Under the pieces are notes generated by a model. It was given only the letters and a program-made list of their open reading frames with translations. It was not told where the DNA came from and did no database searches. A stretch of 64,000 bases of DNA from Turritopsis dohrnii. Its lineage: Eukaryota > Cnidaria > Hydrozoa > Anthoathecata > Oceaniidae. Positions 13,817 through 24,170 of the stretch are shown in pieces. Made by a program: the position numbers and the translations under genes. Location of the stretch: assembly GCA_027922465.2 (NCBI GenBank), contig BQMF02000046.1:1339497-1403496 (forward strand), in the 5' to 3' direction. The stretch's first letter is position 1; the number at the start of each line of letters is the position of its first letter.

Positions 13817-14193
13817 TTAAGGCCGACCTCCACTCAACAAATATTGTACGCGCGGACGAACGAAGCCAGTGTATGCACCAGCGTGAGTAGATATTGAATA
13901 TCTACACATAATCCTTAGATGATAAAAAATAATAGCAAACATGACTGCCAAACTGAATAGAAGAAAATAATAATACTGTAACACTACAGTTAAAATGTTT
14001 AGTAGCATTTGATTGGTTTTAAATGTTTTGATTACATCATTTTTTTCTGCGCACGTACGCTGTCACTTGGTAGTAGATCACTAATCTACTTACTTGCGAA
14101 CGAAATATGTTCGCACCATTTGCTTGCACGCATGCGTATAGAATTTTCGTCCCTCCGCGCGTACAAAATATGTTGAGTGGAGGTCGGCCTTTA
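13817..14193. mobile_element. Harbinger-type MITE, TTA TSD
   Basis: TIR AGGCCGACCTCCACTCAACA at 13820 with its inverted copy ending at 14190, flanked by TTA on both sides (13817-13819 and 14191-14193). A 3-bp TWA duplication is characteristic of PIF/Harbinger. Pairing continues into the GTACGCGCGGACG / CGTCCCTCCGCGCGTAC region. No transposase inside. Confidence 0.85.
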
Positions 14194-14574
14194 AACTTTC
14201 ATGCCTGCATTGCAGACAATCTTCAGCAAGCTAAACCGATAGATGAAAAACTACAATGTGATGGTTTCATTGAACTGACGTCAGTCATTGAGTTTGTGTT
14301 TGGATATTAGTTAGTGTTTTCTTCTATGTCTGCATTTGGCCATTATTTCAGTTCCCTTGTTGAGAACGTTTTCGTACGGGCAGTTTGCAATTTCGTACTT
14401 CTCGCATTGGCACAAACGACAATGTTTTGTTTCTGTTGAATATGCCTTGGCGTGTCTTATTCTAAAAACATCTTAGCGATTTTACTGATATGATCTGGTT
14501 TCTCTTATTTCGAAAACAACTAAAAGTATTATTATTTTAAAATGTTGCTATTATTAATTTTTACCATTTTTATT

Positions 14575-14910
14575 TTATTTTTTATTTTTTTATTTGGTAT
14601 TGTTTTACGTGGCTAGCCTCACTCAGTTGCTATTGCATCTGCTTTCCAGGAGGGGCCACGGCTTAGGTTGGAGGCTCCGAAGTATTTGACACTCACATGA
14701 GTGACACAAACCCAATCAAGGACCTGTGCTCTTCTGGATGACCTCCTGCAACACCCGATGTATCATCTACCCAATTTTCCTCACATGGCATGGGTCGACC
14801 CGGCGCTATGGTGCATTCACCCGCGCATAGTGAATCGCCGCCAAGGGGAATTGAACCCCGATCTTTCACATGATTATTACAAGAGTGATAACCACTACAC
14901 TACGGCGCCA
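14575..14910 (-). mobile_element. tRNA-derived SINE
   Basis: On the minus strand, a tRNA-like head begins near 14909. It has an A box (TGTAGTGGTTATC) and a B box (GGGGTTCAATTCCCC, paired T arm), correctly spaced for an internal RNA polymerase III promoter. About 230 bp of non-tRNA body follows, and an A-rich tail (AAAATAAAAATGG region near 14570-14600). The acceptor stem does not pair perfectly, so this is a retroposon and not a working tRNA gene. Confidence 0.75.
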
Positions 14911-17540
14911 CATTTTCTCTCACATCAGAAAAGTTCATTGACTTTCATTCCTCATCATCATATTCTGAGTCTTGTATAACCATGGACTTATTTGCCATCA
15001 AAACATTCATTTGATCTTTCTCAAAAGTAATCTTAAGAAGAATGATAGAGAGTGAATTCGTTTTTTTTTAACGGTCAACTTCTTCATAATTTGTCGTAAA
15101 ACCACGTAAAAGCGATTTTTTTTCTCCATTTTTATATGGGAAAACCCCACCTATGATCGTTTTCATTGGCTAATAACGGAAAATTCTAAAAAACGCGCCA
15201 TTTTGATTGATTGACGAATGTCAAAAAAAATCGATCCATAAATAACGGTTTCTCATTAAAGATAATGAGCTGTTATAAGTAGAGCTGCGGGGTGCACTGT
15301 GCTGAGGTCAGCAGTGGGAATCTCTCATTAGAACAATAGAAAATAGGTCTGGAACGAGCGACAGAGTTTCAGTTCAAATCAAAATGGCGAATAAGCGTGG
15401 TAAACAGATAAAGTTCGCAATCGTGTATCGCAAAAAAGCGTTGGATTTACTTCAAAAGATCGAAGTTTTAAGATGTAATTTTGACACAAACTCCAGTTGT
15501 TTTGAGTGGCTTTTGTCTTGTGCATCTCAACATGATCCTAGTTGCTGTCAATGAGTTCAGAACAAGTAGTAGATTTTGCCCTCTTATCTCATATTATAAG
15601 GGCTTCACAGGGAGAAAATTCCTACCTCAAATCATGTTTTGTTTCTTACAAGGTTCTTAAGTTTTTAAGAATTTGAGCCTCGTGTTTCTTATGTGTATGT
15701 TTGTTATAAAAAAGGTGTGCATTTTCTTTGCAAGAAATTTTGTTTTAAATTTCTTCAAAAATTGATTTTGATTTCTGAATGTTTTTTTTTTTCGTTTCTT
15801 ACTACCTGAATTATAATAACTTTATCAAGTAGTGCCCTTCAGATTTTTCTGATTTACCTGGTTTCATTGTGTTTGGAATTATACATTAATGCTATTTTAT
15901 CTTCATGCTATCATTCATTGCTTTTGTTTATTCCGCATAAAATCGTTTCAATATTGTGTTGTTAAGAAAAATATTCAAACGTGTTATTTTGCCAAATTTT
16001 CATTTTTTGTCATTTTGTTCAAAATTTTTGTCATTTTTTATGACATACATGACTTGACAGCCTGTTAATTTGTCCCATAGTATTGACCAAAACTATATCA
16101 AGTTTACCTTGTTCAGTTGAACACGTTAGAAAGAAATATAATTAATTGCTATAGTTGGAAAATGTTATCCTCATCGTTTTCTCTTTCTTCTTCATCATTT
16201 ATCAACTTCAACTCCAGAAACATTGTACAATGACAAGTTGATTGCTACCTTCAAATCAGGGAGATATTTAAAAATTTTTGTAAAATAAAGCTTTTGTTTT
16301 TATTCTTTGTTTTATGTTTGATTTAGAAGCAGTTATAAATATGATATGAACAATTTTCAATCACTTCAGTAAAACAAGTGTGTGACTACCAGACGATCTG
16401 TCACTTTATCGCCGGTAATATACTTACCTCAAAATAAAGCCTGGCACAGGAGTCGAACCTGCTGCACTTGTTTTAGCAAAGTGAACTAAATTGTTAACAT
16501 ATGTAGAATCCATTTTCAAATGGGCCATCAGTATTTTGTTTGTCAAACACAATTTTTTATGATTTATGGTAGACTTTCGTATATATTTTTTAACGGAAAG
16601 AGTCTGTTTTTTTTTTTAGGATTTGATATTTCGATAAATTCATTATGTTTATCAAGATTTATCGATAAGTCTTCATAGATAAATTTACTGAAATATTGAT
16701 TTTTAAAAAGTTGTATATATTTTAATTTTTTGAACATATAATATATAAACATTGTCATGGTTTTTGTCTGTATTGTCAGGTAAACATTACCTAGCTTCCT
16801 CAGTGAAAAAGAAACGAAAAAAAAAACAACAAAAAAAGATAACGTTATCTTTTTTTCTATCTCTTATTCGTCTTTCTCTTTGAATGAGGTTATATACTGT
16901 TTCGTTGCTGAAAAAGCAAATCACCATTTTGAATTGCTTTTTTCAATCGTCTCTAAGTAGTAGTAATTGTTTATTTGCCATTTTATATAAGTACATTACA
17001 AATCAGCATAAAAGTATAATAATATTAATGGCTAGAGATCATACATATAGCCAAAGGCTACCAGGACAGAACCGCAGTTATGGCTATCATCTTACTAAAA
17101 GCATGGTTTCTTGAGTGGGGATTCCCGCACAAAAACTGCTGAGTCATCTTTTCATGCGACTCTTATCATCGCACATTATCTTTAATAAATAGTTTGAAAG
17201 ATTGCCTTTCCATAGTTATTAATATTATGTAAGTTGGTTTAAGGCAAAAGAAAAGTTTTTGAAATTTTTATGAATTTTCTCTTTGATCTTTGTCAAAGCA
17301 TCGTCAGATCTATAATAGTTTCTCATTATTCGTTGTTATTTTGACGAAGAAACAGGTCTATACGAAGGTGTTATCATAAAACGTTATTGCTTTACTTTTT
17401 AAGAAAAAATGTTTTCCCCTCGAAAACTCACAGTGAGCCAATCAAGATGCTCTAAATAAACTGAATTGAGCATTTTTAAAGATCAACATCAAAACCAGAT
17501 GGCGACTGACAGAGATTAGTACTGTGCATTTTCTGCAGAA
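14911..17540. other. No gene recognised
   Basis: AT-rich sequence with homopolymer runs. A B-box-like stretch near 16442-16465 has no A box. No exon supported. Confidence 0.5.
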
Positions 17541-17542
17541 CA

Positions 17543-18605
17543 AACCCGAGTTTTAATGACGAAGAAGATGAGTTACTTAGCCAAGGAGTAGCAACGTTGA
17601 ATTATTTTCAACAACAGCAGCTCTTTCAACCGTTGCAGCCTTCACTACTACCAGCTGATAAAGTAAAAAGCATTCTTGTAAACGAGATGAGATCTTTTAC
17701 TGAAATATGGAATAATAAATCCAGTTTATATAAAGATCAAAATAAAACAGAGATCGTTAGCATTAGTATGATGTGTATAGTCTTGCTTGTATCTGCTCAC
17801 ATCTTTGTTTTTTTACTTTGTTGATTTTTTAGCCTCATCTATTATAAATCTAATTTATGCTTATTTGTGTCATTTCTTTCTAAATGGTTGTAACCTGCTT
17901 AAAAAATGAATAAGAGTAAATATAAAATGTACTGATTGAGAGGTTAAAATGTTTTGTTCCAATCATCAATGCATAACTGTTTTTATAAAACGTTGAAAGC
18001 AGAATAGTCCAAATTACGTGAAAACTACAGTAAATTTGTCAGCAGGCGAGAACGTATGACCCGAAGTGAAGCTGAAACAAAAAAGCTTCCAACATGTGCT
18101 TTCTTTGAAGAGCTTTGTTACTTACATGACACTATAGCTCCAACATTGACATACTCAAACATCAATTTAATTACTTCACAAGTAAATAATACACAATCAC
18201 AAGCACAATCACTTGCTCAACATTCATTTCCACCACCCTCACCTCTCCAAGCCCTGTACACTCAGTATCACAATATTCTCCTGCATCGACATCTTCTGAT
18301 CCTCATGGTATTTTACCCTCTTTTCCAGAAACAACTTTAAAAACAAAGAAGAAAAGGTCAAAAACTGACATTGAAGATCTTCAAGTTACTGTAGTCTCCA
18401 TGCTCCATGAAAGAAAATTCTGCTGCAAAATCGCCTATTGCTGCTGCTAATAGATCCGATGATGCTGATCGGATGTTTTGTCTCAATAGTTGAACCCTTG
18501 AAAGAATTACCCGAGAAAAGAACCAGTATGTGAAATTCAAAATTCAAGGGCTCTTATACAAGAAAACAGAAGAAAAAAAATGACTCTTGAAGAGCCTGTA
18601 GCAAA
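17543..18605 (+). pseudogene. MADF/BESS-like protein, PIF/Harbinger accessory gene, broken
   Basis: A first exon (about 17543-17765) reads into a MADF-like stretch (ILVNEMRSFTEIWNNKSSLY). It appears to splice to a second exon starting near 18012 after an ACTACAG acceptor. The second exon completes the domain (KFVSRRERMTRSEAETKK ... CAFFEELCYL) and continues through a Gln/Ser/Pro-rich linker. Near 18340 the frame changes, with a basic stretch (TKKKRSK) in the new frame. Another shift precedes a BESS-like motif (ADRMFCLSIVEPLKELPEKR) at about 18465-18525. In PIF/Harbinger transposons a Myb/MADF protein is the DNA-binding partner of the transposase. The convergent transposase remnant just downstream supports that reading. 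At least two frameshifts indicate decay. Confidence 0.6.
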
Positions 18606-18862
18606 GTAATTACCTGTCCCAAGTCAGCACTGTTTGTTAGTCTCTGAATTTAAAAAGTTGAAAAAATAAACAATGTTTTTAGAACAGATGCGCTGACTTT
18701 GAGCAGGCATTTGCTTAGTAGAAGATATCAAGCTTGTCAGTCAATCAGATAACCTTACATGATTTCTGATACTTGTATTATGACTTATTTTGAAACAACA
18801 GCATCATTCTAACTTTATATTTTTTTAATCAACATTTTACTTTCTGTACAATATATTTACTA

Positions 18863-19945
18863 TTAAGTAGTGGATTGCACAAAGTCCCATTGCCAGCTAA
18901 CTGCACTATTTTCACTGTTAAAATAGGAGCAAAATTGATCACAAACAGTAGCAGCTGAAACAATGTAATTATTTGAGCCCTGTTGTCGTAGATTAAGCAT
19001 TTCTGAATATCCTTCAGTTTCGTTTCTCCAATCTCCTGGTCTTATTTTGTTAAGCATCGACTCGTTGTCAGTAAATCCTGCAGGATAATATCTGCTTTCA
19101 ACCGAAATAAGATAATTATTTAACTACGGAAGCGTATTGGTGCCATGTTATTTTCGTGACATAAAATTGCTATCTAATGTCAAATTTAATTTCATAAAAA
19201 TTTTCACTTCACATAGAAAATTCTATGTGATGTGAAATTTGTTTTTTTCACTTTTTTCACTTTACATAAATTGCTATGTCAAGTCAAAATAAATGTGTTT
19301 TGATTTTGACATGTAAACGCTATGTCATGTCAAATTTATAATTTTCATAAATTTGACATGCCATAGTAAGGCTCTTGAAGTGATGTGTTGTTAAAGTGGC
19401 ACGAGGCTGTGTGGAGGTTATGATATCATGTGTATGTCAACAAGCTAAACGATAGAGAAGAATATAAATCATGGCGGAAAATAAGTATTCCTAGTTAAAT
19501 TGAATCCCTTAAACGTTTTTGGTTAGGAGAACAGAAAGTCGTCTCACCTCATCGTTAGAAGACATTTTTGCGGCCATTTTTACAGCGCACGTTTTGTTTT
19601 GTTTTGCTTCAGCTTTTAAATCCAGTTAATGGTTAAAAAGCACACACAGTGAACTTTTAATGTACATCAACTTATGTCAAATTTTTTTTAGATATTTTGA
19701 AAAAAATTTGACTTGACTTAGCTATGTGAAGTGAAAAAAAGTCCGCGTTATAATTTCACATCACATAAAAAATTTTATGTAATGTGAAAATTTTTTATAA
19801 AGCTTGAATTTGACATTACATAGAAATTCTATGTCAATAAAATAGATGGCACCAATACGCTTCCGTATTTAACACTACGGGTGCTTTGGTTATAGATACA
19901 ACTAATTGTATAGAGCCACCAATTATTAAGTTAACTTCAAACAAG
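18863..19945 (-). pseudogene. PIF/Harbinger (HARBI1-like) transposase C-terminus, split by a MITE
   Basis: Minus-strand reading from 19124 down to the stop at 18863 matches the end of a DDE Harbinger nuclease: YYPAGFTDNES, GDWRNE, and a terminal YFNSENSAVSWQWDF close to the family's usual YFN..G.V.WQ ending. The reading before it resumes beyond the inserted MITE (19125-19867), at 19868 to about 19945, with a stretch ending VVLNNYL in place of the usual LHNYL. The MITE therefore cut this coding sequence. The N-terminal catalytic part was not found. Convergent with the MADF-like gene, which completes the two-gene plan of this superfamily. Confidence 0.65.
19119..19873. mobile_element. MITE, TIR starting TACGGAAG, 6-bp TSD TTTAAC
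   Basis: TIR TACGGAAGCGTATTGGTGCC at 19125 and its inverted copy ending at 19867. TTTAAC flanks both ends (19119-19124 and 19868-19873). The interior is made of repeated short palindromic units around 'tgacatagaaattctatgtca' and 'tcacatagaaaattctatgtga' type sequences. Same TIR start, same TSD length and same palindromic-array style as the element at 1407-2287. Inserted in the Harbinger transposase frame. Confidence 0.85.
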
Positions 19946-20353
19946 AGCCAAATGGCGCAAAACGGTAGCAGCAAATTTACTAGTCACACAGAAGCTTTCG
20001 AAATTTTACTTAAAGTTCTAAAAAGTTCTTTAAAGGGGAAGTTCGCTCTAATTTTTTTTCGTCTGAGATGCTTTATTCCATACCAAAACTTCAAAATATA
20101 ATAATCTTATTTGTTCATTTCTTTCAAAAAACGTTTTTTCGTCATGTTTTTCTGTTGAAAAAAATAAGATTTTTAATCTGTTCAGCGTATGACGTCACTC
20201 CGTGCAGAAAGCATATGTACAAAGAAAAAAGCTTTATCAAAATAAAGTGTTTTTAGAAAGTTTTTTTTTAAATAACGTATAGCTGAAACCTGAAACTAAT
20301 AGATCTTTCGATGAAAATGATGAATGTTTGTAAAATATACTTGATAACTTAAA

Positions 20354-20578
20354 CCTTTTGATTTTGAACCACAAAAAGATGTTAGAAATCTTAGCAGTAG
20401 TAGCAAAGACGAGGAAAACGAAAATGATGAAGAGCAGCATGTGTTACCTATCAGAAGCGTAGGTTGGTGTCTTTGTGGAAAATTTTGCAAACCTATGAAT
20501 ACCTACAAGGAATGTTTGTGCTGTAGAGACACAATAAAATTCAGAAGAAGGGTCGTCGGAAGTAGGGTGGTTGGGTAG
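20354..20578 (+). pseudogene. P2X7-receptor C-terminal-like zinc domain fragment
   Basis: One open stretch ending at a TAG near 20576 encodes an acidic segment followed by VGWCLCGKFCKPMNTYKEC and LCCRD. The spacing CxCGxxC..M.T..ECxCC resembles the Cys-rich ballast domain of P2X7 receptors, which is also found in many cnidarian transposon-linked and stand-alone proteins. No flanking exons were recognised, so it is either an exon of an unseen gene or a fragment. Confidence 0.5.
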
Positions 20579-21050
20579 GCACCACCAACAAATTTGACAA
20601 GCAACATATATTTTCAGATGTACACACCAAGTTTGTTATTTCAGTCTAGCATGCATAGAAATATATTACAAAATGAAATTCTATGGAAATTTCCCTGTTT
20701 TATCTTGATCCAACGTCACATTTTTCGACAACTTTAAAAAATGAAAGGCAAAGTAACATGTTTGTTTTAGCCAATCTAGGAGGAACAAAGTTGAAAAATT
20801 TTTTGGTCTCCTTAGAACAGAAACTATATTTTGTTTTATGTTTCTATTTGATAAAAAATCTCCCTTCACCTAATCTATGAAGACTAAAATTCTGTTTGTT
20901 CTGAACTTTGAGATTGGCAACGTATAGACAATACATAGACCTGGTGGATACACAATACACTTGGTAAAGGGATACATACAGATATTCCATCGTGTACTTT
21001 ATGGGCAACAAGGAAACCTTATCCACATAAAAATGAGAGTTACGTACCGT
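20579..21050. other. No gene recognised
   Basis: AT-rich flank between the zinc-domain fragment and the LINE fragment. Confidence 0.4.
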
Positions 21051-21303
21051 TCATGGAGAGAAAAATTGAAAATCAACAGCGTTTAATAGCGTCAGTTGGA
21101 ACCCAAATCGTTTGTTATATAACAAATTGTTTTCAGTAATGTGAGTGTATACCCTGTTATACATGATCCGTTCTAAGATTTTTGAGAAGATTGGTAAGAT
21201 TGATATTGGCCGATAGTTGCTTAGTACTTCCTTTGCTCTTGTTTTAAATGATGGTTTCACTTTGGCAATTTTAAGTTGGTTTGGGAAGCACCCATGCTGT
21301 ATG
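21051..21303 (-). mobile_element. LINE reverse-transcriptase fragment
   Basis: Minus-strand frame with GCFPNQLKIAKVKPSFK and NYRPISILPIFSKILERI, the conserved N-terminal fingers of a non-LTR (Jockey/CR1/RTE-like) reverse transcriptase. Homology starts right at the outer edge of the Polinton left TIR, although the frame itself stays open into the TIR to 21380. Only about 85 residues are present. It appears to be a fragment at the Polinton insertion site. Confidence 0.7.
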
Positions 21304-21620
21304 CTGTAAAATAGAAGCTCGAATTTTACAGACCAGAAAACTGATGATGACGTCAGCAGTTTTGATAACTCGTCGGTCACAGTTAAATTGCTCGGAAACT
21401 CCCAAAAATCGAAGGACTCCCCAAAATCGAAGGACTCCCTAAAATTGCAGGTGAGTCAGGGAATTCCCTAAAATGGCACGTCGGGGCAGGCCCTCATCAG
21501 AAACTCCCTAAAATCGAAGATGAGTCAGGGAAATCCCCTGACTCAGTTCTGTCCACTCATAAAAAATTTCCAAGTTGAAAAAGTGTATATAATAAAGGAT
21601 GTTGAGTTATTTCAGAAACC
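21304..21620 (+). repeat. Polinton left terminal inverted repeat
   Basis: Inverted partner of 36625-36943. The outer part (CTGTAAAATAGAAGCTCGAA onward) matches with several substitutions. The inner part carries CCCCAAAATCGAAGGACTCC, GAGTCAGGG and AAGTGTATATAATAAAGGAT followed by ATG. The repeat includes the first codons of the gene at this end, and the TATATAATAAA stretch could be its core promoter (inference). Confidence 0.85.
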
Positions 21621-22156
21621 TTATTACTTCTTTATATAATCAGACTAGGGAATGGGCAATACGTAGAGCAGCTAGAGCGGGTTATGTCAACCTTGTTAAA
21701 TTATGCAAGGTATGGGGCGCGACTGAATTTAACTGTCCAATGATAGTAGCAGCTTACTATGGTCACATTGAAGTTGTCAAATTATGCAAGGAGTGGGGCG
21801 CGACAAAGTTTGACTGGGCAATGGTAGATGCAGCTTACAAGGGTCACATCGAGATAGTTAAACTCTGTAAGAAGTGGGACGCGACTGATTTTAATATTGT
21901 AATGCTAGCAGTAGGTAAAAAGGGTAAAGTTGATATAGTTAAACTCTGCAAGGAGTGGGGCGCGACTGATTTTGACTGGCCAATGATAGTAGTAGCAGCA
22001 AAGGAGGGGCACTTTAAGATTGTAGCACTCTGTCGAAGTTGGTTAGGTTACGATAGTATACATGAAGAGTTGTTTCGCTATCATCACAAGCATCGATTAG
22101 GGAAAGATCTCTACTACGAGTTGATAGAAGTTGCCATGCATCCAGAGAGAGTGTGA
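21599..22156 (+). CDS. Ankyrin-repeat protein (Polinton left end)
   Basis: 185 residues, uninterrupted. After a leader encoded in the TIR (MLSYFRN...SLYNQ) come about five ankyrin repeats, each built on a unit such as AAYKGHIEIVKLCKKWDATD. The Trp-Gly-Ala-Thr and Lys-Leu-Cys-Lys signature is shared with the gene at 31825-32613 in the same element, pointing to duplication. Ankyrin proteins of this style occur in large DNA viruses and Polintons; a host-interaction role is a guess. The ATG lies just inside the TIR, 10-20 bp after a TATATAATAAA box. Confidence 0.85.
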   Translation: MLSYFRNLITSLYNQTREWAIRRAARAGYVNLVKLCKVWGATEFNCPMIVAAYYGHIEVVKLCKEWGATKFDWAMVDAAYKGHIEIVKLCKKWDATDFNIVMLAVGKKGKVDIVKLCKEWGATDFDWPMIVVAAKEGHFKIVALCRSWLGYDSIHEELFRYHHKHRLGKDLYYELIEVAMHPERV

Positions 22157-22223
22157 GATTGGTACTATGATGAGGATGAAAAAAAATGTTTAGGTGCCTA
22201 TCTTCAATAAGTATACAAACTAC

Positions 22224-22826
22224 TTATTGAACAACCTTGCAACTCCTTGGGAACTTAAATCGTATGTAAACATATGCATATTCTGAAGCATTCAAGTCTT
22301 GCAAGATGTGACTCCAGTCGTTTTTAGAGATGACATTAATTTCCTCATCAATCAGCTTAACGTCACTCTTCTCCTTAGGATACCAAACGAATAACATCTT
22401 TACCTGTCGTCTGATGTTCTTTGGAAGAGCTGTGTAGACTTGGGTGAGAAGCCATAGACTATGCCTTTGATGACATCCTGTGGCACTTAGATCAAGAAGT
22501 GGACTCCTCGGCTTATTGAGTATCTCATCAGCTATAGAATCATCGATGATGAATAGGATTTCCTTCCCCGCAAATCGTTTGGTGAACCACTTGATCAAAT
22601 ATAGTAAGTTATATTGTGTTGTAGGTTCGATCATAAAAACATCATCATCTTCCCAGAGAATCGTACAGTCTTTATAGGTTGTATTCCATCTAAGGGAAGG
22701 AAAGAGAATGACGATATAGTCAAAGTGGTGCTTGAACTGATTCTGTAGAAAGTGTAGAACCAGTTCCGTCTTGCCACAGCCTGTTGGTCCTGAAACAATT
22801 GTCGTACAAGGAATTTTAACAAGGTC
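22224..22826 (-). CDS. FtsK/HerA-type genome packaging ATPase (Polinton)
   Basis: The Walker A motif GPTGCGKTELV lies near the N-terminus and the Walker B motif EILFIIDDS lies in the middle. Downstream is a sensor-like segment around LWLLTQVYTALPKNIRRQ. The family pumps DNA into preformed capsids. The frame is open upstream to 22907, but the Met at 22826 is preferred: it lies about 8 bp after the capsid-gene stop and directly before the conserved start of the domain, giving 200 residues plus stop, the usual size. Intact. Confidence 0.85.
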   Translation of the reverse strand, partial: DLVKIPCTTIVSGPTGCGKTELVLHFLQNQFKHHFDYIVILFPSLRWNTTYKDCTILWEDDDVFMIEPTTQYNLLYLIKWFTKRFAGKEILFIIDDSIADEILNKPRSPLLDLSATGCHQRHSLWLLTQVYTALPKNIRRQVKMLFVWYPKEKSDVKLIDEEINVISKNDWSHILQDLNASEYAYVYIRFKFPRSCKVVQ

Positions 22827-22834
22827 CATTTCTT

Positions 22835-24170
22835 TTAGTAGGCGACACTGTGGAAGCGTGCATTGGCGAAGTTTATCTGTCCATCTTGTAGCACAAACAC
22901 GTAACATTGAATGGCTCCCGCACCATCAGCTTTTTTGGTGATCTGCAGTGTGACACCATCTGAAGTGTTTTTGAGGTACCTCCCCGCACCATGTAGAGTG
23001 TTGTCAGCAACACTTCGAAAGTCGATAAAAAGACAGTAATTAAAATCGAAGAAGTTAGCAGGACTAATGGCCGTCTTCTTATCGAAACTGAAATACTTCC
23101 ATGTCGGTTCATACATGTCTTTCGGAAGTAAGCCGTTTGTAAAGAGCTGATTAGGCTCTCCTTCGATGGTAATATCTACCTTGCTGATTTTCGGGTTTTA
23201 GTAATGGGTGTTATCATAGCGTATGTTTTTGGTTTGTCTGGATCAAGAAAGAATAGAACGAGAGGTTTTAAACTCTCGCTGGGCACATTTATCTGTATAT
23301 TCCAGGCGGTATCTTTCTTGTCCAAAGGGATTATTCTATTTCTATGCACACGCGTGTAGGGTAGTTGTTTATTGGCAAGTTCGTTGTAGACTTTTAGTTT
23401 GAACTCAGAGTCTTCTACCTTGTCGAATTCTAGAGCAATGTTGGAGTGTAGGTGCCGTCAGGATCTTTCTTCGAAGCACCTGATCCTGATTCTGCATCGT
23501 TGATGACCTTTCCATACTCTGCGAATTTAATTTTGAAGCTTAAGCGATCGCCAAGCTGTACATAGGGGAGATGTTTAACGAGTTCAAAAATTCCCATAGA
23601 GGAATGGCAAAACGGTTACCATTTTACTCGATGAAGTACTCGTTGCACTTGGTGTGACTCTGAGCTTGTTCACATCACCCTCTGAATCTATCTCTTGTTC
23701 GATGTGTTGCAGCTGGTGTTTTCAGATAGCCATCTGTCTTTGTAAATTTCCATCACATCCGCATTTTGAATGTCTTGGATGATATTTCCTTCGTAACTGA
23801 TAATCAACTGTTCGATCAAAACCTTTCCCAAGTTGCTGACGATGTAGCGCCCTGTATCGGTGGAGTTTAGCTTGATATCAAACACGAGCTTGAGAGATTC
23901 TGGTAGAATGACATCATTAGCACCCAGATTAGGCAGCCTCACATCTAGAACTAGAGTCTGGTCAATGGTACTTGGTGTAGTAGAGATTTTAACATGTTGA
24001 CGCGGTGCGTTGAAGGCAAAGCGAGTCATGTATTCCTTATGAGGGTTTGCAATACCATACCTGTTTATTATAAGAGAAATGGCTGATAACGAAATGAATT
24101 GGGGAGGTGAAGATGCTGTTAACGAGCAGACAAACAGTGGAGGGTCACAAATAGTGGAGACCTCGTTCAC
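22835..24170 (-). pseudogene. Polinton major capsid protein (double jelly-roll), frameshifted
   Basis: The N-terminal part lies in a frame open from 24170 to 23688 (RFAFNAPRQHV, LGKVLIEQLIISYEGNIIQD); the real start is probably the Met near 24029. The C-terminal part is in the frame 23116-22835 (FIDFRSVADNTLHG, CYVFVLQDGQ). Between them, recognisable segments (around 23560, 23400 and 23200) lie in changing frames. One break is near 23700, one near 23450 (a shift just before a TAG) and one near 23205. Order and content match the Polinton capsid gene, immediately upstream of the ATPase. No functional product is expected. Confidence 0.75.

Noticed and set aside
13817..14310. Frames around the Harbinger-type MITE as genes
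   Set aside because: They fall on TIR sequence in both orientations and have no homologous features.
16440..16470. Possible tRNA (B-box-like GGTTCGACTCC on the minus strand)
   Set aside because: No A box at the right distance and no cloverleaf; a chance or relic match.
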